A stretch of 64,000 nucleotides of DNA. Origin: Acanthaster planci. Its lineage: Eukaryota; Echinodermata; Asteroidea; Valvatida; Acanthasteridae. Positions 23,064 through 35,300 of this stretch are shown here, in pieces; within the stretch, counting starts at the first letter, position 1; each line of letters opens with the position of its first letter. The notes beneath the pieces are model-generated. The model saw only the letters and a list, made by a program, of their open reading frames with translations, was not told where the DNA came from and made no database searches. The stretch spans positions 316,883 through 380,882 of the forward strand of contig NW_019091424.1 in NCBI RefSeq assembly GCF_001949145.1. Reading direction: 5' to 3'. The position numbers and the translations under genes were made by a program.

Positions 23064-24242
23064 CTATGCGTCTTCTTGTCTACCTCGGAAGTGTCTCTTT
23101 CCTTTACCCTTTCTGCTCTTAAAACTTTCTTCATCAACACCAGGTTTACTCTGCTCTGCTTTGTCGGTGTTTTCATGACAAAGTGAATTATCCCCTTGCA
23201 ACTGGACAGGACCTTTATCTTTTGTTTTGCCTTTGTTCAGTGAATCTTCATTTTCAAAGTGATCTGTACAAAATACAGACACCGCGAATGATTTCTCACG
23301 TTCAGTTTCCACTAGTGCTTCACAGGCCGAGTCATGTTCCTCCCTCAAACGCGCAGTCTTTAGTTTTTTACTTTTCAGTCCTGGACCTTTTCCCACCTCG
23401 TACTCAGGCATCTTGAAGACATTCCCATATGTCTTCTTGAATGGCTGTTCTGCCTGGTCCTCTGTTGTGGATTGCCTGGGCTGTTTGAAGACAAACTGGC
23501 CTGACGCAGACGGGTCCTCTGATGCTGGGTTATCCACCTGTTGCTTCCTTTTCCTCAGTTCACGGAGGAACCCTAAAGCAACGCTTCTGTTTGCAGAGTT
23601 CCCGCACATGTTGGTCTCTTCCAGCGAATACTTGGTGTACTTGTGGGGGTTAAGCACATGATCAGGGGGGCCACGCCTCCCTCTTCCTGCCAAACCCTGA
23701 ATAGGTCTTCCTTCTCCTCTACCACCGAAACTTCTTCGCCGGTCCAGGTGCTGGTCTGGCTTGCGAAACACAGTCGTGCTACTACTGCCGGAAGATTCCT
23801 GCTGTGCCCCTGCTTGCGGTTTTGCCACTGAGCCAACCTTGACAGATGGACGTGTGTCAAGAGATCTGGAACTGGGACTTACAGCTCTGTTGTCAAATCC
23901 TGGCTTCCCAGAAGATGGACGAAGAGACAGTTGACTCGCAGAGCCCACTGTGCTGCCCTTGTGGCTCAAGGCATCCCATGGTTTCTTAAAGATGCAGCCT
24001 CTCTTAATAAGTCCCTCCTCAGCATCATGCTCCTCCTCAGTCTCCACCCCAGCAGCTCTCCACCCTCTCTCGCTGACAGCAGAGCTGTAACCCTTCTCGA
24101 TGGTCTCCAGGGAGCCAAAAATATTGGCACTCTTGGACTTGAAGTTAGCACTGTTTCGGATGGAACTTGTCTGCAGCTGGAACGTGGAGGGGGAACTTAA
24201 ACCCTCTTCCTCAAAAGCGGACACTTCTGATTCAGAAGCCAT
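23064..24242 (-). CDS. TSSC4: TSSC4 homologue (U5 snRNP-associated protein)
   Basis: Intronless 392-residue ORF. In vertebrates TSSC4 binds the U5 snRNP and helps assemble the U4/U6.U5 tri-snRNP in the nucleus. Recognition rests on three blocks in the same order as human TSSC4. These are FQLQTSSI..SKSANIFGSLE at 21-46 (human-like FHLRG..SRDIFDCLE), the core DHVLNPHKYTKYSLEE at 194-209 with ANRSVALGFL at 217-226 (human-like DYVAHPERWTKYSLED, NQATALAFL), and a basic HFRG near the end. The rest is polar, low in hydrophobic residues and probably disordered, with an RG-rich patch at 173-192. Four short [IV]F[KR]xP motifs are spread over it (84, 158, 251, 275). Human TSSC4 is about 330 residues, so this one is longer. 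The start is the first Met, just after an in-frame upstream stop region. No partner gene is adjacent. Confidence 0.88.
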   Translation of the reverse strand: MASESEVSAFEEEGLSSPSTFQLQTSSIRNSANFKSKSANIFGSLETIEKGYSSAVSERGWRAAGVETEEEHDAEEGLIKRGCIFKKPWDALSHKGSTVGSASQLSLRPSSGKPGFDNRAVSPSSRSLDTRPSVKVGSVAKPQAGAQQESSGSSSTTVFRKPDQHLDRRRSFGGRGEGRPIQGLAGRGRRGPPDHVLNPHKYTKYSLEETNMCGNSANRSVALGFLRELRKRKQQVDNPASEDPSASGQFVFKQPRQSTTEDQAEQPFKKTYGNVFKMPEYEVGKGPGLKSKKLKTARLREEHDSACEALVETEREKSFAVSVFCTDHFENEDSLNKGKTKDKGPVQLQGDNSLCHENTDKAEQSKPGVDEESFKSRKGKGKRHFRGRQEDA

Positions 24243-25571
24243 AGTTACATCTCTTCATTGAACACCTGTTTCTGTGCATGGGTGGAGAACATTTTCAAGC
24301 ATAGTGTTATTTTCAATTTTGAATGGGGAAAGAATTCCATGTACATGTACTTGATGTAGGCTACAAACACCAACAATTTTTCCCTGCATCTGCAGTAACC
24401 TAGTAGTATAAGCCATTTAAAGACTATACATGTACTAAAAAAAATCAAATTCAGCAGTGAAAATATCGAGGTATTCAGTTAGAAAACCATGAGAAAACAC
24501 AGACATGTTGGCATTTTTTTCTCAGACCAACTGGTCTCAGATTGCGTTTGTGTACAGTCAAGAGGATTCTCACCGCTGAATGAGGAAAGTGTGATGCTGC
24601 CTAGCGTGGTAAGTCAACGGTAGCACTACAAACAAGTATCCGAAAAATCATATGCTCACCTGTCCTGATGGATATCAAAAGTAAGACGAAGATCCATCAA
24701 AACCTAGAATTTTATTCTACGTACACTGACGTAACACGTTCGGATCGGTCCTTGCTCTATGGTTTTACTAGTCAACCAGCATGAACTACGTGCATGACAT
24801 GTACTTTGACTACACGTTCAGAACGTAGTCTGGTTCCAAGACAGTACGGCCTTTAGTTAACGTATAAAGGTGACTGGACGTTCAACCGCGTACATGTAGA
24901 CTGGCTGCCTGCACTTTTCATGTGAGCCTTAGTGTGGCCATGGCGTGTATTAATTAATAAACAATGGAGACCGCATTGCTTCTGATTGGCCCTTATTTAC
25001 AGGTTAAACAAGCGCCAATCAATAGCAGTGGTAATACCTTCATGGCACACATGTTTACAGAGTCTTGAATTGCATTAGCTAATGCTATTATAATGCATAA
25101 ATCCGGCATTGCGTGTGAACGATTAAACAGCTGCGGGCTCTGCGTGCGGCTGGTACAGATCTTATTGGTGAGGCAAAATAACAACGGAATGTATAAATTA
25201 CAAAACAATTAAGACAGCAAAATTAATCACATACACGGAATGTTTTTCTTATTTTACTCTCTGTAATTACCCTGTATTGTTCCACTGTTAATATCAGTGT
25301 ATCAGTTTGGTAATTACAATATAATCGAGTACAACTTGCAATTACAGTAATGGAAGATATATATTTTTGTAAATTCATCCTTTTAAGTTATTTCTTCATT
25401 CAGAAATTCTATTGGCATGTTAACAGGGTCACAAAACAATATGGAAATGCCCCCCTTTCCTCGTGAGCGGCTGCCAAGCCCCCCCCCCCCCATATGCATA
25501 AGAGTTATCTATTGCTTTTGAGATGTGCCCCCGCCCCCAATGCTGGTATTGTGCTGGGATCTCAAAAACGT
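24243..25571. other. spacer between TSSC4 and the glycosyltransferase gene
   Basis: Would hold the TSSC4 promoter and the 3' UTR of the glycosyltransferase gene, since both are on the minus strand. No RNA gene or conserved ORF seen. A C-run near 25480 is low complexity. Confidence 0.5.
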
Positions 25572-26912
25572 TTACCAGTGACGTAAACTTTTGTTATTGA
25601 ATCTCTGCAACGAATCGGGGGGAGGTGAATACACATAGTTGTCATACTGTGCGAGAATTTGCAACCAAATATCACGCAAGACAAAATTGAATGCTCGCTG
25701 GTGTCCTACATACGAAGCTATTCCGTTCAAGATTGACTTTAGTACAGCCACTCCATTCCAACCAATCGGGTAGTCTTCGAAGTGGTGTCCATATTTCATC
25801 TGCACGCCAAGCCTTGTCATGACAATGCCAATGTATACGTCATCCCAAGGCAAGTATCTCGCATGCACTGATTGGTTGAAGATCCGCCCTGGAAGGTCAC
25901 CTGACATGACGTAAGCTGGGCCGTTCAGATATGGCGGGAACGTGCTCTCCGGATACATCTCTATAGGAGTGTACCATTTTGAAATTACTCTCCTGGTGCG
26001 AGTGCGTTGAGGCAAGGTGGGCCCTTTCAGGTGTCCAATAGCGAAGTTACTCCTCGGTGACGCCTCAAGGAGATCCACCAGTCTAAAGACATTGACAAAC
26101 ATGTCACTGTCAAGTTTCATGACATAGGTAGCACGTGGACACATCTGGGCCGCCCATTTCAACCCCATCAACACCTTGTGCGTCATGTTTCGGTATGTGT
26201 CGGCGAAGTTCTCTTGGATGATATCACCGTAAAGAACACTCTCTTCCCAAATCAGTTTCCTTGTGTATATCTTCTTAGGAGACCGCGCGACCAGAAAGCG
26301 AGTTAGGAGGGTCTTGCCCTTATAGGCCTTGATCGAACCCCAGGTGTCTCTAATCCAGCGGCGGTCCCTTTCTTCCTCTGGTCGGCAGGCCACAAGGATC
26401 AACAAGAAGACCTCACCGCCAGGCACATACTGGCTACAATTCCCCGAGTTATTAATAAAATGGAATGGGTGCGGATTGATAACCCATTCACTGAATAAAG
26501 GGTTAGTCTGCTCAAGTTGCTGTCTCCTTGCGCTTTCGTTAGTATCCTCTTTTATGGAGGATTTGTCCTCCAATTTGTTGTCCAAGTTTGGCTTGGTTTC
26601 AGGCTCTTTTCTGGACTTCTTCTTTGGAATCATTCCTTCTTTTCTCCCTCCATCGCGATGGGATGGATTAGTACGATTTTGATTTTTGTCACGTAAATGC
26701 TGCACCGATGCTGATGAATTCAAAACAGTTTTCATCAGCGATTTTACGTCGGAGAGACGCCCACCTCCGTCCACTCGTTCTAATGTGACGTCATCAAATT
26801 CAAAGAGATTGAAATCATGGGTGTTGTCGATGAGATTTGTGGCGATTAAGAGAATGCACAGGATAGCAAACATGAACAAGATTTTCTTCTCATGAAGGGT
26901 GTGCATCCCCAT
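25572..26912 (-). CDS. beta-1,3-galactosyltransferase-like enzyme (GT31 family)
   Basis: Intronless ORF of 446 residues with a type II Golgi topology: short tail (1-10), one membrane segment (about 11-27), a long polar stem rich in Lys/Glu (about 45-135), then the catalytic domain. It would transfer a sugar, probably galactose from UDP-Gal in beta-1,3 linkage, to glycans in the Golgi lumen. GT31 blocks in order: NPHPF (146-150), FLLILVACRPEEERDRR then IRDTWGS (169-193), the Mn-binding DxD site as KLDSDMFVN (266-274), KWYTPIEMYP..FPPYLNGPAYVMSGD (312-339), and the acidic PWDDVYIG (355-362, EDVxVG in the family). Length is a little above the usual 320-420 because of the stem. Coding regions of vertebrate B3GALT genes are also usually intronless. 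Which paralogue and acceptor is not decided by sequence alone. Confidence 0.9.
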   Translation of the reverse strand: MGMHTLHEKKILFMFAILCILLIATNLIDNTHDFNLFEFDDVTLERVDGGGRLSDVKSLMKTVLNSSASVQHLRDKNQNRTNPSHRDGGRKEGMIPKKKSRKEPETKPNLDNKLEDKSSIKEDTNESARRQQLEQTNPLFSEWVINPHPFHFINNSGNCSQYVPGGEVFLLILVACRPEEERDRRWIRDTWGSIKAYKGKTLLTRFLVARSPKKIYTRKLIWEESVLYGDIIQENFADTYRNMTHKVLMGLKWAAQMCPRATYVMKLDSDMFVNVFRLVDLLEASPRSNFAIGHLKGPTLPQRTRTRRVISKWYTPIEMYPESTFPPYLNGPAYVMSGDLPGRIFNQSVHARYLPWDDVYIGIVMTRLGVQMKYGHHFEDYPIGWNGVAVLKSILNGIASYVGHQRAFNFVLRDIWLQILAQYDNYVYSPPPDSLQRFNNKSLRHW

Positions 26913-29332
26913 TGTCCTCTGTAAGAATGTTGACTTCTTATGTCGTATTTGTCTGTAGGAGGAACATGAGGGACATTAGAATAAACCAATGAGATGTACA
27001 ATTAAATCACTGCAATCTCTGCGCCACCGTTAAAATACCATAAGCTGTCCTTTCTTGTCGATGGAAATTATCCACAATCTTAAATATCTTCTGAAAGAGC
27101 ACCAAACTCGAGTGTGATGTGCCCTACTTTTTCGGGTACACATATAGCAATCTTGTAACTCCACATCATCTCAATCGTGTAGAAAACCCACTTTAGACGT
27201 AAGCAATCTGCCAGCTATTGTTAAAACCTTACCTCTTTCATAAGAACCGGGCAAACCGCCGAAAAAACTTACCTTGAGTATGTCAGGCTAGAGTCTGAAT
27301 AGTTGCATTTATGCAGGTATAAATTAGTCGTTCAAGCAGCGACTCTCTGGTCTGTTTGAAGGATTGTTAAAACTGTATTAAATTTGAGAATAGATTCCTA
27401 TGTAAACCGTTCCAGCTGATTAGTGTAGCAGGAATGATTGTTGAAGGAGGCAGACGTTGTTTAACGTGTACGGAAGTAACAATCAATGCCAATATCGTTT
27501 GGACCATTAAGCTTTACACGCACACACAGGGGTTTGTTAAAATCATCGAATTTCAATCAATATGTGATAGAATGCTGCTCTAACAATGGCACCTTTATTA
27601 CTAAGTTCAAACCAATATCTTTAGGCGTCAGCTGGTTCACTACTAAACAGTGGAACACGCTGTAGCGATCGACAACCGTAAAATAAAAGGTATCTGCACG
27701 TGTTTCATTCTGTAAAATAATTTTAACTCTTTATCATCAAAATCACGTAGGAAATAAAGATGTCCAGAGTAATTGTAAAAGCCGCAGTGTAGTAAACCTA
27801 ATAAAAAGTCATCCTACCCGCATAGGCTTTTTTAGGTTTCAAACAGGGGTAAATCGAATTTTTTTGTCGAGTCCGGACTGGTGGAACAGATAAACTGTTC
27901 TCTAATTCTTGGGTCGACTGGGCTTTCTGCTTAGAATATAGGGCGCTGTACACTGATGACGGAAGCTCAACGTCAGAAAAAAACACCCAAATAACCTGTT
28001 TTTTTCTTTTTATTTTGTTTGCGACAGAGCTTAGTTCAATTTACGCATAGGAATAACTTAGTTTATTTTTGTGTAATTAATTTATTTTATTGTCTTGTCA
28101 CTTAATTTTATCCTTCTTATTTCATTAAATTTTGGGACTTAAGGTTATCTTTCTTTTAACCAATCATTTTGTTATTTCAACAATGGTTCATTTATTTCGT
28201 ATGTGTTTGTATGTTGATGCTTAGCTTGGAGCTTTGCCAAGGAAGGCCTTTTTCTTTTCCTGTCGTGCTGCAGCCTATTTTTGTTCTATGCTTGTCTTCT
28301 CCCTCTGTCCTGACAGAATTAATGGTACCGCTAATGGTACGCGCTGCTGCGTTCTGTTAATGAGATTTTGTGTTTCCTTTCATAAAAGCAAAGGTCACAA
28401 AACCAAACCAAGCTTCAAGTGATTTGGTTTTATTTCTCTGGGTACGAATTTCATTACCAGTTCCTGCCAGCATTATTTGCGACGCAAACATATTAACGGT
28501 CAGCCTTTACTTCACCTTACTTATTTATTGACATCTACCAGTCTCTGACCTTGCAAGGATATGCGAAAGGTTAGTCATGCGCTGAAATTAAAGGAAAGTG
28601 GATTTATTATAAACCTCAGACGGATAACACAAAGACATTTCTGTCCGTGTCGTTCAGGCGTGTCACCAAATATAGTGAGTATTGTAATGGTGTACCAAAT
28701 CCAGTGTTCTTTCATCGTTTTTCACTATAATTGTCAGCAGAGGGCTTTGCTAGAAAAGCTCTTGAACTACTTGTGTGTATGATCGCGAGTCCCAGCGGTC
28801 ACTGGATGAATACGAAGACCGGTGCACGCGAGCAATGAAGAGGAAATAGTACCCATTTGCGATTTGCGGAAAGTATTTCATGGCCGTATTTCTGTTTCTG
28901 AAAACGATCGCATTTGGACTCTATATTTTTCGTCATTGGATGGAAGTGGTTGTTTGATTATTATTCTCTTCAACAGTCAGATTAACAGAAGGTTGAAAGT
29001 GTTACAAGAATAGTTACTGCCATTAGGTTATATTGGCAAGTGTTTAATACGGAAGCGTATTGTTGTCAACGCGATCAATTATTTCATCTCGTATAAACAA
29101 CTTGTTATATGTCGTTTTACGACTTATTATCTCGTTTAAACGATTTATCAAATGGCACTGCTATAATTAGAATAACGGGATAGCGATGTTGCATTTAAAA
29201 AGATAGCTATGTCGTTTAAACGAGAAAGCTAAGTACGAAATAAAATATTTTTTTGCGTTGGCAGCAATACGCTTCCGTAGTCTAAGGGCCTGCGTGTGAT
29301 GGATGTTAACTTCCTGTTGCTGTTTTCCAGGA
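26913..29332. other. divergent spacer between the glycosyltransferase and the receptor gene
   Basis: The 2.4 kb between two start codons facing away from each other must contain both promoters. I see no TATA box or conserved ORF that I trust. The last 290 bp hold an inverted-repeat element (29048-29279). Confidence 0.5.
29048..29279. repeat. MITE-like element next to the first exon of the receptor gene
   Basis: 232 bp bounded by TA on both sides. Terminal inverted repeats of about 24 bp: left CGGAAGCGTATTGTTGTCAA, right TTGGCAGCAATACGCTTCCG. Inside there are two copies of the palindrome TCGTTTAAACGA and related words (TCGTATAAAC, TCGTTTTACGA). A TA target duplication would fit a Tc1/mariner-type MITE. 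It ends 54 bp before the receptor ATG. Confidence 0.7.
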
Positions 29333-32300
29333 ATGGATTGGACGACTGCGCTGCTTCGTGTCTTGGGCTGTTTCGGTGTGTTCTTTCCCATTACGAGGGA
29401 AGTCACTGGTACGAAGTTGGTTTGACTGGCTTTAGTTAGTTTCAGTAGCTTTATTTTCAACGCTCTACGTTTACGTAATAATTTTATTAAAGGTATTTGA
29501 AAACAACTACCTTTGAAAAACCCCGATACACATTGCTAACAAGCGTTTATTTCAATTCACGCAGGCCCTAAATTGATTCAGTTTGCGAGATAAATATACA
29601 CAGAACCATTCCGTCCTTGTCCCATTTTTTGGAAAATATTACAGTGAAAGACTGTTTGAATGATTTCTTTCCTAATATTTTGATCTGCTAAGAGTATTCG
29701 TTTTAACAAGATTGTTTCACAGGACAGCACAGTGACAATAATAGCTGACAGTTCTGAAGAAGTTTCCCGTTTGCCATCAATTGTAGTCAGATGAAAGTGA
29801 CATTATTAGACCATTGATTGGTTTCTATAGACGATTCCAAAGGATTCTTTTTAAGCCTTCTACGTATACATTCAGATCTTTTTGATCTGTGCGACTTGTC
29901 CTTCAGTTCCATGCACCGAACCAAGGACTTTTGCTTGCGGAGACGGCCTGTGTGTTCCCCAAGAATCAACTTGCAATGGTCCCGCTGATTGTTCGATCGC
30001 AACTGACGAGATTTTTTGCCGTAAGTGTGTTCTGGAATAATGACGAAAACAATAATGATTGACATTTATAAATCGGGTAAACATATCCAACATAAAGTTG
30101 CTGCAGACGGTTTGCACAAACAAGCAATTAAAAGACAGAATTTATAGGAAAAGGAGGACAAACTGAAAGGAATAAAAGCAGACAACTACCAAAAAAATTG
30201 TAAAAACAAGAGTGGTTGATTGAAGGCTAAAGACATGAGAGGAGCTTTGAGAGATGCTTTAAAGATGTGGATGGTTTGTGAATACGGGCAATTCACAATA
30301 GCGCGCCACCGAGATTTTGCAACACGTTGGCCAATCATAACGCGCAAAATTTGTCGACGCTCTTCAAACGCGTATTGGGTCGACAAATTTCGCGCACTGT
30401 GATTGGCCGACGCGATGTAAACTCTCGGTGGCGCGCTATCGTGAAACGGCCGTATTTCTGACGTGAAAGTAATCGGTCATTATTTATCAAATATTAGCAC
30501 CAAAGGAAACAACATTTCGTTTGTTTCTCCCCCAACATATCTTGTTGAATGAGCCCGAAGCTGCGTTCGCTACTGAATTTGCCCCCCACAAACACACACA
30601 CTTCAAAAGCTAGATTCGCTGCTGAGAAAGCATATCCCTGATGGATGACGGAACTGTATAAACCAACAACGTCACTAACTACTTACTGTAGTGAAGAGTT
30701 GAGACTCCAAACAAACTCGCTCCGTCATCACTGCTGCTATATGCAGTACCTTGATCCATTTCATGTCAAATTAATAGGAATTGTAGTTTCATTAAAGTCC
30801 CTTTTTCAGTTTTTCGAATTGGCCAGGACCCGTTATTTCTAAATGAAGCTAACCAATGTATTTCTAAAGGCCGGTTCAACCTGCAGGCGAATACAAAAGC
30901 GAAGCCAATTCGACGTCACGAAAAACTGAGAGTGAAATTTCGCTTGAGTTGAAATGTGTTCAAGTTTTACGAATTCACAACGTCAATAGTTTCATCTGAC
31001 CTCACAAATTTACGTTCGTGTTCGCTTCGTGTGAAGTGCGAATCGGCCATTCCTTTTTGAGGCAAAATATGTGACCCCTTGCAAAGAAGAGTTTATTATC
31101 ATTATTAATGACTTGGTCGTTCCCTGTGTTTCTTCTCTGCAGCCTCATCAAATTTGCCAGGTTTATTCAAATGCAAATATGTTGTTGGCGAGTTCTACTT
31201 ACCTCGTGATACCCGGTGTTCCGGCACGGTGGATTGCCCAGGTGGTTCTGACGAACTCGGTTGCGGTAATTGTTTTTAATTTTAAATGCTAAACTTATCA
31301 GTCGCTGAAACAACTTTAGAAATAAAGGATGCTGACAAGAATATAATATAAAATCAGTGCTCTGAAACAGTAATTGCCAAGCTTTCGGTAACTGAGTATC
31401 TTCTTCAGGGCAAGCAAAATTGAATCTACTTGCCCTGAAGAAGATACTCAGTTACCGAAAGCTTGGCAATAAACATGTTTCAAAGCACTGATTTCAGATT
31501 ATATTCTTATCATTATTCTGATTACGGTACTACACAGCCCTTCCATATTTCTTAGAAATAAAGGAGTTCGATTGCCCCCCTCAGGCCTTCAACTTTGACC
31601 TTTGGGTGGTGGTTTTTTTTATCGTTTTGAATGTTATGCCATTTCAGGACCACCTTTCCGATGCAGAGCGGACCAGTTCCACTGCCGTATGGACGACTCG
31701 TGCAGAGACTACAGAGAAATATGTGATGGTGTACACACCTGCTCGGGATTCGATCAGTCTTTCTGTGGTAATTAAGCCAAGGCCCCATTCTTGAAAGCTA
31801 CAGTCTGAAGTATCAGATGTATCCTAAAATTTTCTGGTATGCTCAACGGATCCAGCGTCGTGATTTGGGGGGGGGTGGGGGAAACAGCATAGATTAAACT
31901 AGATTCTTTAATGACCAACTGAAAAGTATCCTTTCAGTGTCAGTTAGTAGGGTCAGCATGTTTGGTTTAGGTAGCATTTCTTCGTTTGGAATGGAAAGAA
32001 CGTTTTCATTGCTAAACTGGTGGGCCGTTCTCTCTGATGCATGAGCGTTCCAGTGCAACTACTGCTCCAGTGGATGGGAGTCGGGCAAACGAAACTTGAA
32101 CTTGTTCCCCGACTTCTGAGACGGACGCTCCGTTAGGAACGCGGTATAATGTCAAAACACCAGTTGTCAGGAAGTGTTCGTTTACTTAGTTTTTCCTCTC
32201 TCTTCTTCCAGATTCGGATTTTGTCTGCGATAGAACCGAATACGAGCTACACCCTCAGGAAAAAACTTTCTTTGAGCACGCGCCATCATATCTTCTCTAC

Positions 32301-35300
32301 CCGGCTGGCTTTTACCGGTGTTCCTGGTTGTTCACAAGCTATGAGACCGCCTATATATTTATTGAAATAGTGACGTTAAATGTTCCACCCCACGGGAAGT
32401 TCGTTGTGTCGGGTGGGGTTGGACAGGATCCGACGGTGGCTGAGAGTGTGATTTTTATCACTGATGTCCCCTCTGGGGGCGGAATAGTGTTCATAGGACG
32501 TCCAACTACTACGGCCTGGGTGACAGTGCGATCAAGCAGGTTCCTACTTTCATCACACGAATCGCCGGTATACTTTGAGCCTTCTTTTGCTATGGAAATC
32601 TACCAACAGGAAGAAAGTAAGTGTCTCCCACGCCAGTGTCACATAATAATGAAAGTGCTCACAGGGAATGTAATTTGTTTAATAATACTGTGTTTATATT
32701 TTTTATCAAAGCTACAATGATCTTGGTATTTCCGATACAGTTTATTCGTCACAGTTTTATGGAAATGTTTTCTGCAGTAATGAAGAGTTTCATCAACGCC
32801 ATAACTCATTAGAAATTGCTGCTTTCTAATTCTGATATAATACATATACCATAACTCCGTAAATGATTTTCCTTACTCGGCACAAGCCATGCTCTATGAA
32901 ATCGACAAATTCAGGGATGTAGAAGAGATTTGGTATATCTCCACATAGGCCTATAGGCAAGCTTTTCCTCAGCCCTGTAATGGAAGTATGCATGTTTCTG
33001 ATAAGTGGTTATGCCTCTAATTGTCCTGCATATTCAACAGGGATTTGTCCTGATGGATTGATTAGCTGTGGAAATCAGTTGGAGTTAACTGTCTGCATCA
33101 CCAGGTCTAGGTTGTGTGATGGCAAGTTTGACTGTCCAGATTACTGGGACGAAAGCCAGTGTAACAATAATTACTCAGGTAAACGCATCTGCTTTGAATA
33201 CCTTCCAAGACAGTTTCTGATAGGGAAAATGACACCGTTAAATGCTTCCAAAACGTCGCCACTGTAGGCCCCTATATTCTTTTGTATTGGTAAACAGTAT
33301 GAACAATTATGAACGATTAAATATGGTGGGTATAATTCGTTACTGAAATACACAGATTTGCAACAACGTGTGCGGCAGTGCATCAATCAATGCAACCATT
33401 TATCTCCGTTGCGTTTTCCTGCACCATTTGCGTGATACAAACATATCACATGCAATCACAAACAACAACGTGATGGCAGATCGAGAAACATGCTACGCAC
33501 GTAAAGACCAAGCACTGTCAATACCGAGACTGTAAGTGGTTGAGAGGCATACCATTGTGGAAACCAGAACTGACATCCTAGGTCAAAGACAAGATTATGA
33601 GGGTACTACTGCAGTACATTGCAGACTATCACACGTCCTTCGTTCAACTGAGCTGATGATGTCAGTTAAGGTGACGTGTCACGGTCCACAACTTAGACCT
33701 CCTGCTACGTAGTACCTGCATAAATCGAGTGCGTGATCAAGAATTTCAGTTTAGATCATGACACAGAATTCTGAAGAACAAAAACGCAGTTTAAAACCGG
33801 GCATCGATCGCTTCTGAAAATGGAACGTGTTAATTGACATGGACTGAGACATGTTGAAATTCAGGCAAGCCACGCGTGTCCAGCGGCGTAGCAATCGGGG
33901 GGAGGGGGTGTTGGGGTGTTGACCCCCCCCCCAATAATTTTGAGTTGGCAAATGAAGGGTCAGTCGGCAAATGAAACTGAAATTGACGTCATGAATTATT
34001 GACGTACATCGACCAGTCAGTCGGCAAATTGACCCTGGCACACACCCCAAACAAAATGCCTTCGCTACGCCGCTGCTGGTGTCCCCCACTTGTCCAACAA
34101 GATACTCCCATAGTTTCAGATAAAAACTGCACGGGTTAGTAATTGAAAATGGTGGATAAGATCATACACGAACCACGAATATTAAAAACATCTCTAGTGG
34201 GATAACTCACTGTACAAAGGATACGAAATGCACGGTGCAATGAGCTATTAAGCCAGTTGAGTATTCCAATAGTGCTTGCCCAGAATGAAGCGCGTCTGAG
34301 CTCATTCGAACCCTCGTGTGAGATCTGCCCAATCAGTAAGCTCCTTTAATTGAAGACAAGTCGCGCCTGTGCTTTGCTCCCGAGTGACCCTGCCTTTTGA
34401 AATACCGAAAAGGCTCGTTGTTTGGATACCAAGACACCCTATAATTATAGTTATCAAAAAGCGCAGTTACGTTGTTAATTGTTCTTATTCACTAATGATA
34501 CAGCAGTGTGTGGCTATCAACAGCACCAATCCTTGGATACTAAGGAGACGAGGGATTTTCAAGTCTTTTTTCCCCAGTTGGCCTTCGACTGTTTGTTTTT
34601 CGTCGCTACACCGCCTCAATCTCGTGTTGAGATCAAGGCTACGAGATTTCCTGCTGATGATGCAACCTTGACCTTTGGCACAATGAGCGACAATGGCACT
34701 CTTGATTTGTCAGCGTCATTTCTGACGCTCAGTAGTGCTAAATGGGTCGTGCCTTCGTCGTATTCACCAGCCGCTGGAATGTCACTATGGGTCACAGCAA
34801 GTTGGCATTCCTTCCAGACTACTACACTCGACGGCATTTCCTTCACCTTAAGGACATTCAACGAGACGGGTAAGCCATACATAACGTACGAATAGCAACC
34901 TCGATCTCACCCTCAACATAAGCTGGTCCAAAAGGTAAAAACAATGCATGACACTACCCAAACTTGATATTTCCACGCAGAATGCAAGCCAGATGAGTAT
35001 ACATGCTACGGCTCCGAAGTTTGTCTCCCTATGAGCCAGCGATGTGACGGAATCCCACAATGCCCTGCGCTGGATGACGAGAGAGGATGCAGTAAGTAAA
35101 GGCAGTCATAAGTCCGTTATGTCAGAAACACCGTTTGCCACAATGATTTCGGTGCCGATTTTGACGTCAAAGATTGGTTTCTGACAGCTTATTGAACTTT
35201 CATCGGAATTCCACGATACGAGGTTTTGGAAAGTCGGGTTGCTGTGCACTTGCCAAACGTTCAACGGATTAGGTTTCTTTAGGACTTTTTTTAACGTGGG

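Noticed and set aside
28169-28360. Hydrophobic ORF (FVCVCMLMLSLELCQG) as the receptor signal peptide
   Set aside because: It has no ATG at the ORF start and no phase-1 donor in a sensible place. The exon at 29333-29408 gives a better signal peptide with a donor that fits the first LDLa exon.
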